Positions 24,615 through 37,162 of a stretch of DNA of 64,000 nt are shown one piece after another. The stretch's first letter is position 1; every line of letters begins with the position of its first letter. The notes beneath the pieces are model-generated. The model had not been told where the DNA came from, ran no database searches, and saw only the letters and a list, made by a program, of their open reading frames with translations. Source of the DNA: Adenanthera pavonina (lineage: Eukaryota; Streptophyta; Magnoliopsida; Fabales; Fabaceae). Location of the stretch: positions 35,300,001 to 35,364,000 of the forward strand of contig JAIVEN010000014.1 in the NCBI GenBank assembly GCA_026686845.1, given 5' to 3'. The position numbers and the translations under genes were made by a program.

Positions 24615-27600
24615 TCAACGTTTGACCCATTGGAAACTTTTTCTTGCTTTGGCCTTTCCTGGCTTTTTCCTTTCTACCACACGAGGATCCCTTGTCAAGA
24701 AACCAGCTGCTCAAGAATAAACCACTTTAGTACATCATCATGGAGGCACAGTACACTTAGGATTGATTCATGAAGAAGAATAAAATACAGACCCTTATGA
24801 ATTCTTACGAATAACAATTTCAGGAGTCCAGGTTCTCCCCCAAACCCCTCAAAAAAAAAGAAGATTGAATACCATATTGATCCCTAAATTTATTTTATTT
24901 TGGTTCATGAACTTTTCCCTTTTTTTTCCTCCAATTTGGGTAACTTTTAATTTGTGCCATATTTATTCTTTATCCTTACATCCATCAATGAATATTTTGG
25001 AACATAATTGAAAATCAACTGATCATTAAAAGATCATTTAAGACACAACAGTGTTAAGAAATGACTGGTACAAAAATCAAAGTTAAGGCACCAAATTGAG
25101 ATAAAAAGTTAACAGGTCAAATCAAAACTGATAAATTGGTTAAGAAATCAAAATAAAAGTGAAACCAACAAAAATATCCCATAGCTAGTCCCATCCAAGA
25201 TGGAAAACTATTTATCTTATAAATTAATTTCCCCTCTCAAAGCTGGCTTACTTACATGGCCCTCCCCATAATTATTAAAATTTATACAACAATTCAACAA
25301 ATCAACGGATTTTAATAAAAATGCCCTCAAGTTTATGAAATTAAAAATTTCTCAATTAGTAAAATTTAACTCATTGAGTAAAAATAAGTAGTTAGAGAGT
25401 TTGCCCAATAGAACAAAGAATATATACACAAAATAATTTTAATAATAAAATTAACAAATTAAAAGAAAATAATTAGTGATGTCTAATTTCAACAATAATA
25501 AGCATATTAAATATATATCTAATCAACATAACCACTGTTATAAATGTACTAAAATTTTATTATAAAGTAAGTTTTATTATTTACAAATGCAAAATAAATG
25601 ATAATGAAATAAAGTTTTAAGAAATACATATTCAATGTAATATTTTTAATGAAATAATTAATATTTTCTTGAAAGTATGTTGGTTGTAGACTTATTTGTT
25701 GCCCTATTCATTGATTTAGAATGAAGGCTGCATATTTTTTTCCATAATAAAAAGAATTAGTTTTATAATACTGGGAAGAGTGGCATAATTTAGCTATCTC
25801 TTGATGGGAGAAAAATACATCATTTATCTTTTTTCATAAGATGTATTGATGCAAAAATAGCATGATCAATCAACAGATAAAAGGCATAATGGTTATACCA
25901 CTTCTTAATGCGGGACGCAAGTCTGGTTCCCAGCTTTGCAAAGCCCTACTGATTCCCAAACGTATTGCTCCAACTTGACCTATTGTCACAACAAATCTTT
26001 TAGGTACACATTCTCACATACAGCAGATGTTTAAAAGAATAAAATGCAAGACAATTAAATGCTTTGAAAAATTACCCAACAGACATTCTAACTCCTATTA
26101 CAATACGTGCATCCTCTAGTTTGCTATTGCTACTTTCAAGCATTTATACGTCGAATTTAAAATTTCAGGCAAATAGCTGGGCAAAGGGCCGAAATTAAAG
26201 GCAGAAAAATCTAAAAAACATAGAAGATAAATGAAACATGATGATATATCATGATTGTTGCTCACCAATTTTAAAATGTAAAGAATGTAAAGTGTACAGG
26301 AAGTAAAAAAAAAATGTCAAATCATTTCTTCTATCACAACCACAGCAAAAGTAGGGCTCGAGGAAACACTTTTGCCCCCAAAAAAGGTCAAAGTATACTC
26401 AGAAGATTTTGTGAAGGCCAATTTCAGCTTGTCTAGAGAAGTGCCTACTTTGCCGTGCTAAGGAAGAGACAAAAGCTGCTTTTTAAATACACAGTCTTCT
26501 CCAAAACTTCCAAACAATTGATTCCACAAAAAAATAGGTGCAGGACATGGTAAGAAAAGGTGAGCAGCTGTTTTAGAACTCTCTAGACAGACACATGATA
26601 CAAACATCAAGAGAAAGGACCTTTTAAGGCCTGGGAGCGTAGAACACATTGTTAGTATTAATCCTATTCAGTATCATTGTCCAAACTAACAATGTTATTG
26701 TTACCAAGAGTAAGCCTAAGAATTCCAAATGATTTATCTAGAACAAACTTTTTTTCTATGAGGAGAATAAACAATAGAAAAGTCTGTAAAGCACCTTCAT
26801 TTGAAGAAACATTCCTAATTTTTCAAAACCTCAAAAACGTACATGTAAATTCAATTAGAAGAGATTTTTGGAAGAAAACCAGCAGGAAGAATGGTGTATG
26901 TATCAGAAACTTTTCACTTTTTGTCATTTGAAATCTGCCACTGATAGAGAAAAGTTCATTCTAGATAAATCCTACTGCCTTACCACTAAATGAGTTAAAA
27001 CATTTCAGCCACTTAAGTAAAGAGAGACAGGGACAACGAATCCTCCTGCCTCAACACCATCTGTCCAAGAAACCAAACTTGTAAACATCAAGCACCAAGC
27101 AAATAAACCTAAAATTTTATAACTTAATAGAATCTACCCTTTACGCACAAGTATAGTAAAGGTATAATCTACTCATGATTTTTTACACTTACAACAAAAC
27201 TCTTGACGATCCTTTTATATCATGCTTAAGAATATCCCAAGTTCCCAATAATTTTGGAAAACACTCACGGTAAAACCTTTCCAAACCTCTACTGCAGTTT
27301 TTCCCCACAATTTCTTTCACGAAATTATAGAAAGAATAATGATCTAGCCACCTATTTGCAAAAAGAATAGGTCCTCACATATTCAAAAAGTGACTTGAAA
27401 ATTAAAATCTACAGCCAGCCAAACAGATCCTTAATGCAATTCTTCAAGCCCAGACAATTTACAAGTTTCTAAAAAATGTGATTGCAATAGGAAAAAAAAT
27501 TGAATAATAATAATTTAGGTACTAAAAGTGAGAATTATCTTAGTTTTTTATGTCCACGCTACAAGGCTAATAAAACACATCATGTCAGAGTCCTCATCTG

Positions 27601-30600
27601 CTTTTAAGTTTTGGACTTTGAAAGAACCTTGCAAACCAATATAATTACATGTGTTTGTCTGGACAAGTTTCTGTCATTAAAAACATGTTTGCAAATGCAA
27701 AGACACCTAAGTGTCAAACACCCATAAGTATTTACCAATATGCTTAAATGAGGTTAATGCCGTAGGTAACACAGGAAACTAGATATTCTACTAGCAGTAT
27801 TCACAGGATCATAGAACGGCAAGTAAGAATAGTTAGCTATTTGCAAGGATCCTTGGAGAGAAAATGTTCTGTTTTCTCAAGTTTTCCAGATTTGTTTCAT
27901 CTTACATGGTTCCTTTGGAATCTTCAAATGCTAGAATTCCCTCTGCTAGAGAAATTCAAGAAGTTGTGGCTATTTTACAGATTATTTATATTAGAGCCTA
28001 TTCACCTTTGTTCATATTTAGATAGTAGAGTTTGGACTCTAAGTTCATCAGATGTTTTACCTATTAAATCCTTTTTTAATTCCTGATTTCTTCACCCAAT
28101 AGGCCATCGTTTCTACTTGAAACCTTTATTTGGAAATCAGAAACTCTCCTAAAAGTGAAATCTTTTGTCTGGACAGAAACAGTGGTACTCAACAGAATTA
28201 ATAGCAGTGGCATGCTGCAGATTCAAAGGCACTATCCCTTTGTTTTATGTGTAGGGACAATAGAAACAATTAGAAACTTGTTCTTACATTGTAGTATGCC
28301 TACATCTCTTTGGAATACATTGTTTGGTATTGTTGGCCAGCTTTGGCATTGTCCAGAAAAATTGGATCAATTTTTATTGATATAATTTGCGCAGAAATAA
28401 AGACGACAAAGTTTTGTGACAATATGTAATTTTTGCTGTGATTTAGTGTATTTAGTTTGAAAGAAATGCTGGAATTTTCAAAGATGTTTCAACTACTCTT
28501 GATGACTAAAGAGGAAATGGTCTTATCTCTTGCATTCTTCTGGTGTTCTATTCCATTCTTTGTGAAGAAATTTGTGCCACATTGTTATTTACTTTCAGTT
28601 CATGCTTTTCATTCCCTCTTTTTATTCTTTTCTCTTTTTTGGATATTTTTGCATATAGCAGGGTTGTCTTGTGCAGTTGCCTTTCTAATAAATTTCTTTC
28701 CTACCCAAAAATAAATAAGTAAATAAGTAAATAAAAAATGAATGAATAAATAAAAAAGAGATGACAATAACATAACAGAAGCTAATGATAATTGTTGGGA
28801 ATTCAAATACATAGACAGAAGATGTAATTATATGTCATTAACCTTACCTGAAACACCACCTCCTTTCACAGTACAATTGACATCCCAAAGCCCCAATGTC
28901 TTCGTCTCAGAGAAAGGTCGAAGTAGAGTAGCCCGATGTTCAAGCATAGGGAAATAGACATCAAATTCTTTATCATTTACTATAAATTTTCCATTGCCAG
29001 GTTGAACCCAAACACGAGCTACACTGCACTTCCTTCTTCCTGTTCCATAGGCACGTCCTTTCTCATCTACTTTTCTCACTCTTGCTTTTGCAGCTTCCTC
29101 CTGCTTCTGACGCTCAATTTCAGCTCTAGTAGATTTTTTAGTACTCTTTTCATAGCGCATGTCTTCTATTTCTCTAAGGGTTGGCAAACCTTGAATCCCT
29201 TCAAAGTCCTTCAACACCATCAAACTGTCAATCATTTCATCCGTAATTCCAGAAGCAGCAATAAGATCACCAAAAGCACGATTTGGTCCTGTAATAGTAA
29301 ATAAGAATGATAATATATAAATCTCAGATTTCCTCTAAATTCAACATTAGGAAAGTAGCATTGCTTGCCATGATCTATGACTAAATAAACATATCTTTTA
29401 CTACAATGTGTGTGCAATGAAAGTAACATATTTGTAACATATAAATAAAAAAACTTCAGTAAACAACCTGTACTAAAAATAGAAAAGAAAATGAAAAGGG
29501 GGGAATAAACAGAAAATGTTTTCATCCAACTGCGACCAGCCAAACTAGAAACATGAAATATAATCAACAATAATCTACAGCTTTTAATTTTCTTCTTCCT
29601 CCATTGTGGTGATTATTATCAGCAAAAAGATGAAAGAGAGAACAATCTTAACAGTAAATGTTTAGGTTATTCAGGTAAAGCCCCCTTTGAAAAATGTATC
29701 CAATAGGTGAGCCATGTCCGGCATCACATCTAAAATCATATCATTTTTGCCAATGCAAATATGCATTGCTTAGTTCTAACAGACCTCCACACTCAAATCC
29801 CACAGCATATACATCTTATTCTCAATAAAGGTCTGCCTGATCTACGGTCTACCTCTTCTGTATTCCTTTAACTTATCTCAATTTATGTGTTGTCTACTGT
29901 AAAATCCTTATCTTAGTTTAATTTAATGGTAGTCCAGTCTTTAGTACCAAAGTGCAGCAGAAGAAGTATAATAGCTGACAGAAAGAAAACCATAAGCAGG
30001 AGCCCGTCGTAGCCAAATTTTATGCTCAATTCCTCATGATGAATTCCATAATTTACTTTCTCCTCAAAATCATCATCACTTCATAGAATGTAATGAGGTG
30101 CTGCAAATGATTTTTCCTTGATATTACTTCCTTAATTAAGCATCATTAAACTATCCCTTTCACATTCTTACTAAACTGACCAATTATATAACGTCTTGGC
30201 AAGCCTAGAGATATCCAATTCTTAAGGTTTGACCCATCAATTACTACAATATCTCATAATAACAGACAAAATCAAATTACGATCCAGTACTGGGTGATTT
30301 CTAAGTTGGAGATTTTATTTGCATGCATTAAATACACTATATTTAGCGCATTTCTCACTGTTAGTCTTTTCTTCTATTTCTTGCTATATTTTCTTTTATA
30401 GAAATAAATTGGGCTGGTCTCATCACTGTCCTTCCTCTCCAAGCAAAAGAGAAGAGAACACATAAGGCATTGAAGATAGTAATTACACTACATTGAAAGC
30501 CTCATTTCTTTTTCTAACTTTGTAAAGTTTTTATACATGAAAAGTCCTCCTACTTAGCAAGAAAGACTACTTAAGTTTCACATGTAGCATTAGCAATTTT

Positions 30601-31952
30601 GTGCACTATCATTTGACTACTTAAGTCATTCATAATTTCATTTGCCATTAATGGATTTGGATGTAATTATTAACCATAAAGATGCTTGCTTTCTATTCAG
30701 CCACTACTTTTCGGCAAAAATATGCTAATTAATGGCACTTGTAAACATATATTTCCTTAACATTTTGCTATTGTCATTTTATAATGTTTACAGCTGTCAT
30801 TAGGTTCTTCTATACCAACACAGCTAGAAGCCTGGAAGCCGAAAACAAAAAGATATATTTTTTAAACAAATTAATAAAACAAAGCGCAGTCATCCCAAAA
30901 CAGGACTGGCCCAAACAGCAAGAGGGGAAACACCAGGAGTTATCTTAGCTACATTCCACTTCAATTCTATAAACCCATTTGAATGATTGGTTCAACACTG
31001 GTTTAAAATAGGAAAAAGAACTCGTTAATCTAGCAGTGGTCAGGCCTAAAATTACAAACTAAGTTTCAGTAAGAAATCACATCACGACTTTAGAGTTCAT
31101 CAAATAAGGATTGAATTTACAAAACAAAAATTACTTATCGTCCCATTGCATAACCATTTTTTGCATCAAGAATGATAAGTTGACATTTGAATATGACGAT
31201 ATATACTTACGCACACCAAAACATGATCATCACCCACTAAAATAGCTGAAAACAATGATAAACTACATTCCTGGTTGAACATTCCTGCCAATACGAATCT
31301 TGCTATCATGTGCAGAAATAGCTTTTAATTTACCCTTGATAACGGCAGTCAGCTGTTGCTCTTCCTTCTCAAGCTTCTCAGGATCCTCAATTTTCTGACT
31401 CTCCATTCTCTCAATCTCCACAGGACTACTATCAGGCCTGAATTCACCCAGATTGTTTAGAACATCATGGAAATTAAACACATCTTCTTTCCCTTCATCC
31501 CGCAAGGACCACGGTTTCAGGTCCTGTGCTCCCATCCATAGCTGGTTACCAAAATCACCACTCTTCTCCTCAGTTTTCTTGTCAGCCCCTTTAAATATAG
31601 CATCCTCATCTTCATCAAGACCCTTATCTTCTAACCACCATTGGTCCTTGTTAGCTGGCGCCTTGGCGCCTTCATCCACCCCATTAAATCCATCAAAGCT
31701 TCCGCTATCTCCTGCAAACGTAGCATCAAACTTATCCTCACTCTCCCGGAAATCTTTCCAGATACCGTTAGTAGATTGGTCTTTGCCATTGTTGTTATTG
31801 TTGCCACTGGTGGAGAAGTATTTGGAGAAAGCACAACGATTCCGGGTGTTCGCGGAATAGGTGAAATGGGGTTGGGGATGCGGGACAGATTTTGAAGTAA
31901 TCAATACAAAGCGACGGAAATGGGAGGATTTGGGTACGAGGCGAGAAAGCAT
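24615..31952 (-). CDS. RPS9M: Mitochondrial small-subunit ribosomal protein uS9m (four exons)
   Basis: Structural protein of the mitoribosome small subunit, imported from the cytosol. Exons (minus strand): 31952-31334, 29288-28848, 25979-25902, 24709-24615, all introns phase 1 with GT-AG ends; together 1233 nt, 410 residues, no stop. The first ATG is at 31952; upstream in-frame codons lack ATG. Residues 1-50 are rich in R, S and H and lack acids, as in a mitochondrial presequence; 50-220 is acidic and variable. The uS9 domain is residues 284-410: GRAYGTGRRKCSVARVW, TVKGGGVSGQVGAIRLGISR and the basic tail AKARKSFQWVKR, the conserved C-terminus that reaches the decoding centre. It matches the layout of the Arabidopsis protein At3g49080 as I remember it. 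The exon 3 donor is ambiguous: 25902 gives LRTAGF, as long as bacterial S9; a second GT 3 nt downstream would add one residue. Introns 2 and 3 hold transposon debris. Confidence 0.93.
24880..25150. repeat. MITE-like sequence in uS9m intron 3
   Basis: Begins with 'atattgatccctaaattta' and ends with inverted 'caaattgagataaaaagtta'-type sequence, a pattern seen at the ends of many plant foldback MITEs. Exact termini and a target duplication could not be fixed. Confidence 0.3.
26300..26930 (-). pseudogene. LINE 3' fragment (zf-RVT region) in uS9m intron 2
   Basis: The minus-strand frame 26649-26458 includes 'CVCLESSKTAAHLFLPCP' and 'FLWNQLF', the zinc-binding reverse-transcriptase-associated motif found at the C-terminus of plant L1-type LINEs. 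Stops and frame changes occur on both sides. It lies in the sense of the host gene's own transcription. Confidence 0.75.
27841..28735 (+). pseudogene. Second LINE 3' end in uS9m intron 2, opposite orientation
   Basis: Plus-strand translation gives 'RVWTLSSSDVLPIKSFF' (28030-28080), 'KVKSFVWT' (28157) and the zinc-binding motif 'LCVGTIETIRNLFLHCSMP' with 'LWNTLFGI' (28245-28335), the usual order at the C-terminus of plant L1 LINEs. It ends in an A-rich tail made of TAAATAAG repeats (28708-28735), as expected for a LINE 3' end. Stops show it is dead. Confidence 0.8.
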
Positions 31953-32250
31953 GGTGATGAACAAGGAATAAAATCGAACTTTTCCAACAACAAAGAGCAG
32001 TCAATAGAAATTTGACTGACCGAAGGTATCATAACTTTGATTCCGTAAACAATGAAACAGCCATTAAAATGGCTGGATAATTGACGACAACGATGACCGC
32101 AGGAGTTGAGAGTCAGTGGACGGCGGCGACGTGGCGATGATGAGTAGGATCAGTGAGGAAGCAGTCGGTGGACGTGAGGGGAAATGGGTTTAACTATCCC
32201 CTGTGCTGCCGCTCCACCCGCTCGTGCTAGGTTTTATGCATATTATTTAT
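31953..32250 (-). promoter_or_regulatory. 5' UTR and promoter region of uS9m, with a small uORF
   Basis: The GC content rises sharply here (32090-32225), as often seen around plant housekeeping transcription starts. On the minus strand an upstream ATG at 32064 opens a 12-codon frame that closes at a TGA ending at 32029, before the main ATG at 31952. If the transcript starts upstream of it, this uORF could lower translation. The transcription start itself is not evident. Confidence 0.4.
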
Positions 32251-32632
32251 TTAAAAAACAATGTGCTTGCTGGGAATTGGGAAATGGATCGTTTGATGCG
32301 ATTACCATGGCAACCAGTGAATTTGGGAATGCTTTCCATCTATTAAATTTTATTTTTTAAAAAAATAAAAATTTAGTTGAGTTGAATCATTAAAAAAACG
32401 GCATAAGAAGGGATGAGTCTTATTTTTCCCCATTATACCAACTTGTTGGTATTAATTTTGAAAATTTGATGGTTTACGTTTAATATTTTATAAAATGAAT
32501 TCATTTTATTTTTTTTACTCCCTTTATTTTTTATATTAGTTGTTTTAGAATAAAGATTTTGTCCTTAATCAACTATAAAACAGTAAAAGTTAAATAAGCT
32601 ACACTATTCATTAGTTCAGCTTATCCAACTTA

Positions 32633-32908
32633 CTCCCTGCGTTTCTTAATATAAAGTATAATTGGAAAAATTTTTATGTTTCAAAATATAAGAAACAAGG
32701 AAATTTGTCTGGTGTATTTAATAACTTTTTTCAAGAATATCCCTAGTTAATAGAGTATTTTTCTATTTGTATTAATTACATGAGATAAAAGTTATTAATA
32801 TTAAATAAGGGTATTTTTGGAAACTATTTTATATTTCAGATAAATTTATTACTTTTCTTGACCTGTATAATTTTATCTTTTATCCCTTATATTAAAAAAT
32901 AGAGGGAG
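32633..32908. mobile_element. Stowaway-like MITE
   Basis: Left end CTCCCTGCGTTTCTTAATAT, right end (minus strand) CTCCCTCTATTTTTTAATAT, flanked on each side by TA (32631-32632, 32909-32910), the Tc1/mariner target duplication. The arms are AT-rich inverted copies. A second left-type terminus, 'actccctttattttttatat' at about 32517, suggests an older partial copy next to it. Non-coding. Confidence 0.8.
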
Positions 32909-32910
32909 TA

Positions 32911-35900
32911 TCTTATATGGCTTATCATGGACTTTGTGTCGTAGACAATGAATTCTAAACCACCAGAGCTATAAAAAAATAATTTTGAAAAAGATCATGC
33001 ACACCTTGTTTGCGATCTAAACTATTTTAATTGTAAACCACACTTCTATTGTAGTTTGTGGTTGTTTAGGTCAGTGCATTGGGAAGGTTATTAGAGCCGG
33101 AGATTTTCAAAATGGTTGTTGGCTGTGATTAATGAATAGATTCAAAATCTGAGTGAAGATTGGTGCAATTTATCTCAATCCCTCTCTACACAAATTCAAT
33201 GGCACGGCACATTCAAAATCACAATGTTCATTGGGTATCTAAGCACACATTCCATATTTTAGAGTCACACTTCATCTATTCACCTTTCATCTATTTATCC
33301 AACAAATGAGATTGAAAAACTTATATGTTATCATGGTTCATTACTTCACTGTTTATTGAGACCTTCTTAGTTTATCCGTGCAATTCTTCAGTTTATTGTC
33401 TTGACGGTGTGGTGTGACTGATTTATCTTGTATACTACTTCATGCTCTGTTATGTTGGTACTTGAGTGGTGCTTATAATTACTCTGTTCTCCTATACGCT
33501 GGTTCTTTGCAAGTAATGGAAGGAGTTCAACATCATCTTCTCAAAGTATTACATTGCCGGTGAGAAATGTGGAACATAATTGTTAGTATATTACGGTGGA
33601 CTGTTAAGAGCCAAACATCACCTTAGAATGTTTATTATATCAACATGGTCTTGGTCAATCGAGAGGTTGCTTTTATTTTTTTTTTCTTTTGACATGGTTT
33701 ATGTTCTAAGTCTATTTTTATGGGTAGGGATGTAAGATACAAGCAAATATTATGAATCCAAATTTGTTTGATAAGTATAATAACAACTTAGCTGAGGAAA
33801 AGTGTTGCTAGATCGTATTTTTTGAGGTCTCTAACAACAATCTAGTTGACCGAGCATCATCACATCCCTACAAGTCACTCTTCATGGGCACACTCTTTTT
33901 CAAGGATGTCCAAAGTATGAAGATGCTATTATGAGAGATTGCTTCCAATTTGTGCCTATATGTGACATTGTGAGTGGCAAGCCCAAGATGGACATGTTAA
34001 TATGTTTCTATTATTCCCATGTATCTTCATACGATTAAATAAGATTAATAATCAATACTATTATTAATATATGGGTTATTAGGGCTATTCTATTTAAAAG
34101 AAAGATATAAGAAGTGTTAATAGGCTTTTATGCTTCCATTATATTTTTATATTATTTTCTTAAATCACAAGATTATTGTATTCTTTTGGTAACAGATGTT
34201 ATTGGATTCCTCAACACTTTTGTTACTCTTAAGGAATTCAGGAGGATCAACCAAACTCATCATAGACTTTGCTTTAGTCTATCAAATCCTGAGTTAATTT
34301 TGAAACTTATCACCCTTCTTCGTTATATGATTTTTTCATTGGTTCATGTTAGTGACTGAGATATGATTAATGATAATAGGAACAACATTATGAATATGGC
34401 ACTTTTTGATGAACATGCAGCAAGTATTTCTCTTTCAAAAGAAGATATGGAACCACTATAAATTGGCCATAGTCTTATTAAACACACAAAATTTTGTATA
34501 TTGCCAAATTTATAAAATATCCAAAACTATTTATGTCCAACACAAAATAATATGTCTAACCACAATCAATGTTAAATACCTATTTGAACTATAGGTCCAA
34601 AATCATTTTTCTTACTATATTTGAAGTTAGATTTGTGTTCAAAATCCTCATTTGATTTTCAATATCACTAAAAATGTTATCAACAACTATTTCTTTTCGA
34701 TTCTATCTTTCCTATAATGACATAACTCATTGAGATATCTTCATTGTTTTCATATACCTAAACCTCTTCTAGAGTTTTTATTAGTAGCTATGTCTTGGAC
34801 CTCTCCTAGAGTATTTGCCTTCTAAATATGACCATCTTGATTATTTTCCCCTTTCCTTTTTGTAAGATGTTTATCTTTGGAGTCGATTGATTTCTAATAC
34901 TTCAAATGTAACTCATTTTCATTTGTCCTATTGGAACATGGCTTGGAGCATTCTCATCTGAAATATGAGATTTGGTGATTCTCATTTAGGTTATTAATCA
35001 CATTTGGTAGTTATTTTTACAATATTTATGAATGTGATGAACTTATGGTTTTCTTCATACGATAATCATGATAATGTTTCACATATTTTTATTACAACTA
35101 CTTGTTATCTTCCTCTCATGCTGAAAAAAATGTTCATGCAGTATAAATCTCTTATATTCATTTGTTTCCTTTAAGAACATCTTTTTGTTTTATTTAGAGA
35201 CAAATAGGAAGGAGAATATTGACCAACATTTATTCCCAACTTTCTGTATCCATCTGTGTATTGTAGTTGAGCAATAAGCATTTACATCACATATTCAATA
35301 TTTTAAGATGGAAACCAAAAGCATGTAATAAGGAGAATTTATAATAACTTATTGGCTTGATGTGTATAAGTGCTATAACATGTGAAATTATATACTTATA
35401 TTGAAATGGAAAATCTAGCAAAAAAAATATTGTTCTCACAAACATTGGTCAAGTTATTTATTGGAGGCATTTATTGAATAATTTTGTTAGACCAATATGC
35501 TAAATAAGCTTTTCAATTTTTACTTTAATTAACCATTGAAAGCCTGATCTATCAAATTACTTGCATTTTCAAGAGAGATAATCTTGATTACATAATTTGA
35601 AATTTGTGCACTTAATATAATTAAATAAGAAAATACTTACGCAAACTTTAGGTCAATAATAAACACATATGTGTGACCATCTTATATAGATGCATATATC
35701 AAATTCATTATTTGTGTGGTTCACACGATATCAATCAAAATGGGCCTATGGATATTAACTTAACACATTAAAAAAATATGCCTAGATTATATCTCAATTA
35801 TAACTAGTGATGATATAAAAATTAATATGTTTTGTGACCAAGCAGTACATAAGAATTATATAACATATTGGTTGTTCATGAAGAATTTTCAAGTTTCTCA

Positions 35901-36884
35901 ATAGATACCTATGTGAATTTTTAATAATCTTTCGCATCAGAATAATTCGCATTAATCTAACTAGTTATACCAAATAATAAATATTTGAATAAGTAACCTT
36001 CAGGTTTACTATCATATATTTTTCATTTCTAATCTCAATATGATATTGAATAATGCAATAGTATCTTTGAAACTAGACAAATTTATTTGTAACATAATAT
36101 ATCATCAATGATAAAATTTGCTTCATGAGTGATATGACACAATAAAACTCATCCAAATACTTTATCAATTATATACTTTTAAATATATGATAGAAATATT
36201 ATGATCACTCATTTTCATGTGAAAGAAATATTACTTATATTAAATATCATCTATGTGATTTTTTTTCACCATTTGTCTTTTGTCCAACCATAGATTAACA
36301 TATACACAATAGATCTTTAGGAATTAAATCAATTTTACTATATTTAGTTCATCAAAACTAGCACATATCACATTTTCATATATATGTGTATCACCACATA
36401 ACATTTTTATTATATTAACAAAATGCTTTAATTTTGCTATTTTTGAAGCACATTCAAAGCATAAAACATGGAATCATTAAACTTTTCTTTTACATTTTTC
36501 TTGATATCTCTCCATTTGGAGAAATCATCACTTCCAATGCATATATTTTGTAAAATCCTAAAATTCATCCAATAAATTCCTAAGAAGATTCATGATAAAA
36601 TTAAAAAAGAAAATTTCCAGGATGAAAATACATAAGTATCATCTTGCAATTAATTAAGATCCAATAACAAATAATTTAGTAAACCATATATTGGGAAAAC
36701 AATATTTACTTGTACAAACAATTGTTTTAGTTAAGGATGGAAGAATTTAGGTTTCGTTTGAATGAACTAGTAAAAGAAATTCATTATTTTAAAGATCTAA
36801 AATACTTGAAGTATATAGAAATAAGGACAAATATAAGTAACTACAATTTTTCTTTCAACTTTTCTTTTTTTTTTAAAGACAATT
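32911..36884. other. Intergenic, no recognisable gene
   Basis: About 4 kb of strongly AT-rich sequence. Frames at 34114-34359 and 34406-34594 show no domain. No LTR pairs, RT signatures or RNA genes were seen. Confidence 0.45.
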
Positions 36885-37162
36885 TGGCGCAGAACTAGAG
36901 AAAAGAGAGAAAAATGCTCTCAATTGGAAGGATTATGATTCTGTTTAAGGATGTGTTCATGCCAAAACAAAGGCCCTATTTATATTGCTTCATATGGCCA
37001 TTTCATCCAAAAAAAAAAACTAACATTAAAACAAGGAATTAAGTGTAAAGGGAGAGTTATGGGAGGTACAATCATTCATTGTTTTTTTGGGGAGGGGGTA
37101 TAGAAATCTTCAATATGGGGTTATGGGACTTCAATGAGATGGGAGGTTACATTTTTGTTTCA
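36885..37162 (-). repeat. 3' LTR of the Ty3/gypsy element
   Basis: A 278-bp block with TG...CA ends that reappears at 54854-55126. Shared words are 'aaaatgctctcaa', 'aggattatgattctgt', 'catttcatccaaa', 'acattaaaacaaggaatt'. On the minus strand it is preceded by the purine-rich AGGGAGGA (37163-37170), a plausible polypurine tract, which identifies it as the 3' LTR. Confidence 0.85.

Noticed and set aside
31453..31895. Plus-strand frames opposite uS9m exon 1
   Set aside because: Antisense shadows of the real exon, without domain or splice support.
31953..31964. Start of uS9m at 31964
   Set aside because: The codon at 31964 is TTG; the first ATG in frame is at 31952 and begins a typical mitochondrial presequence.
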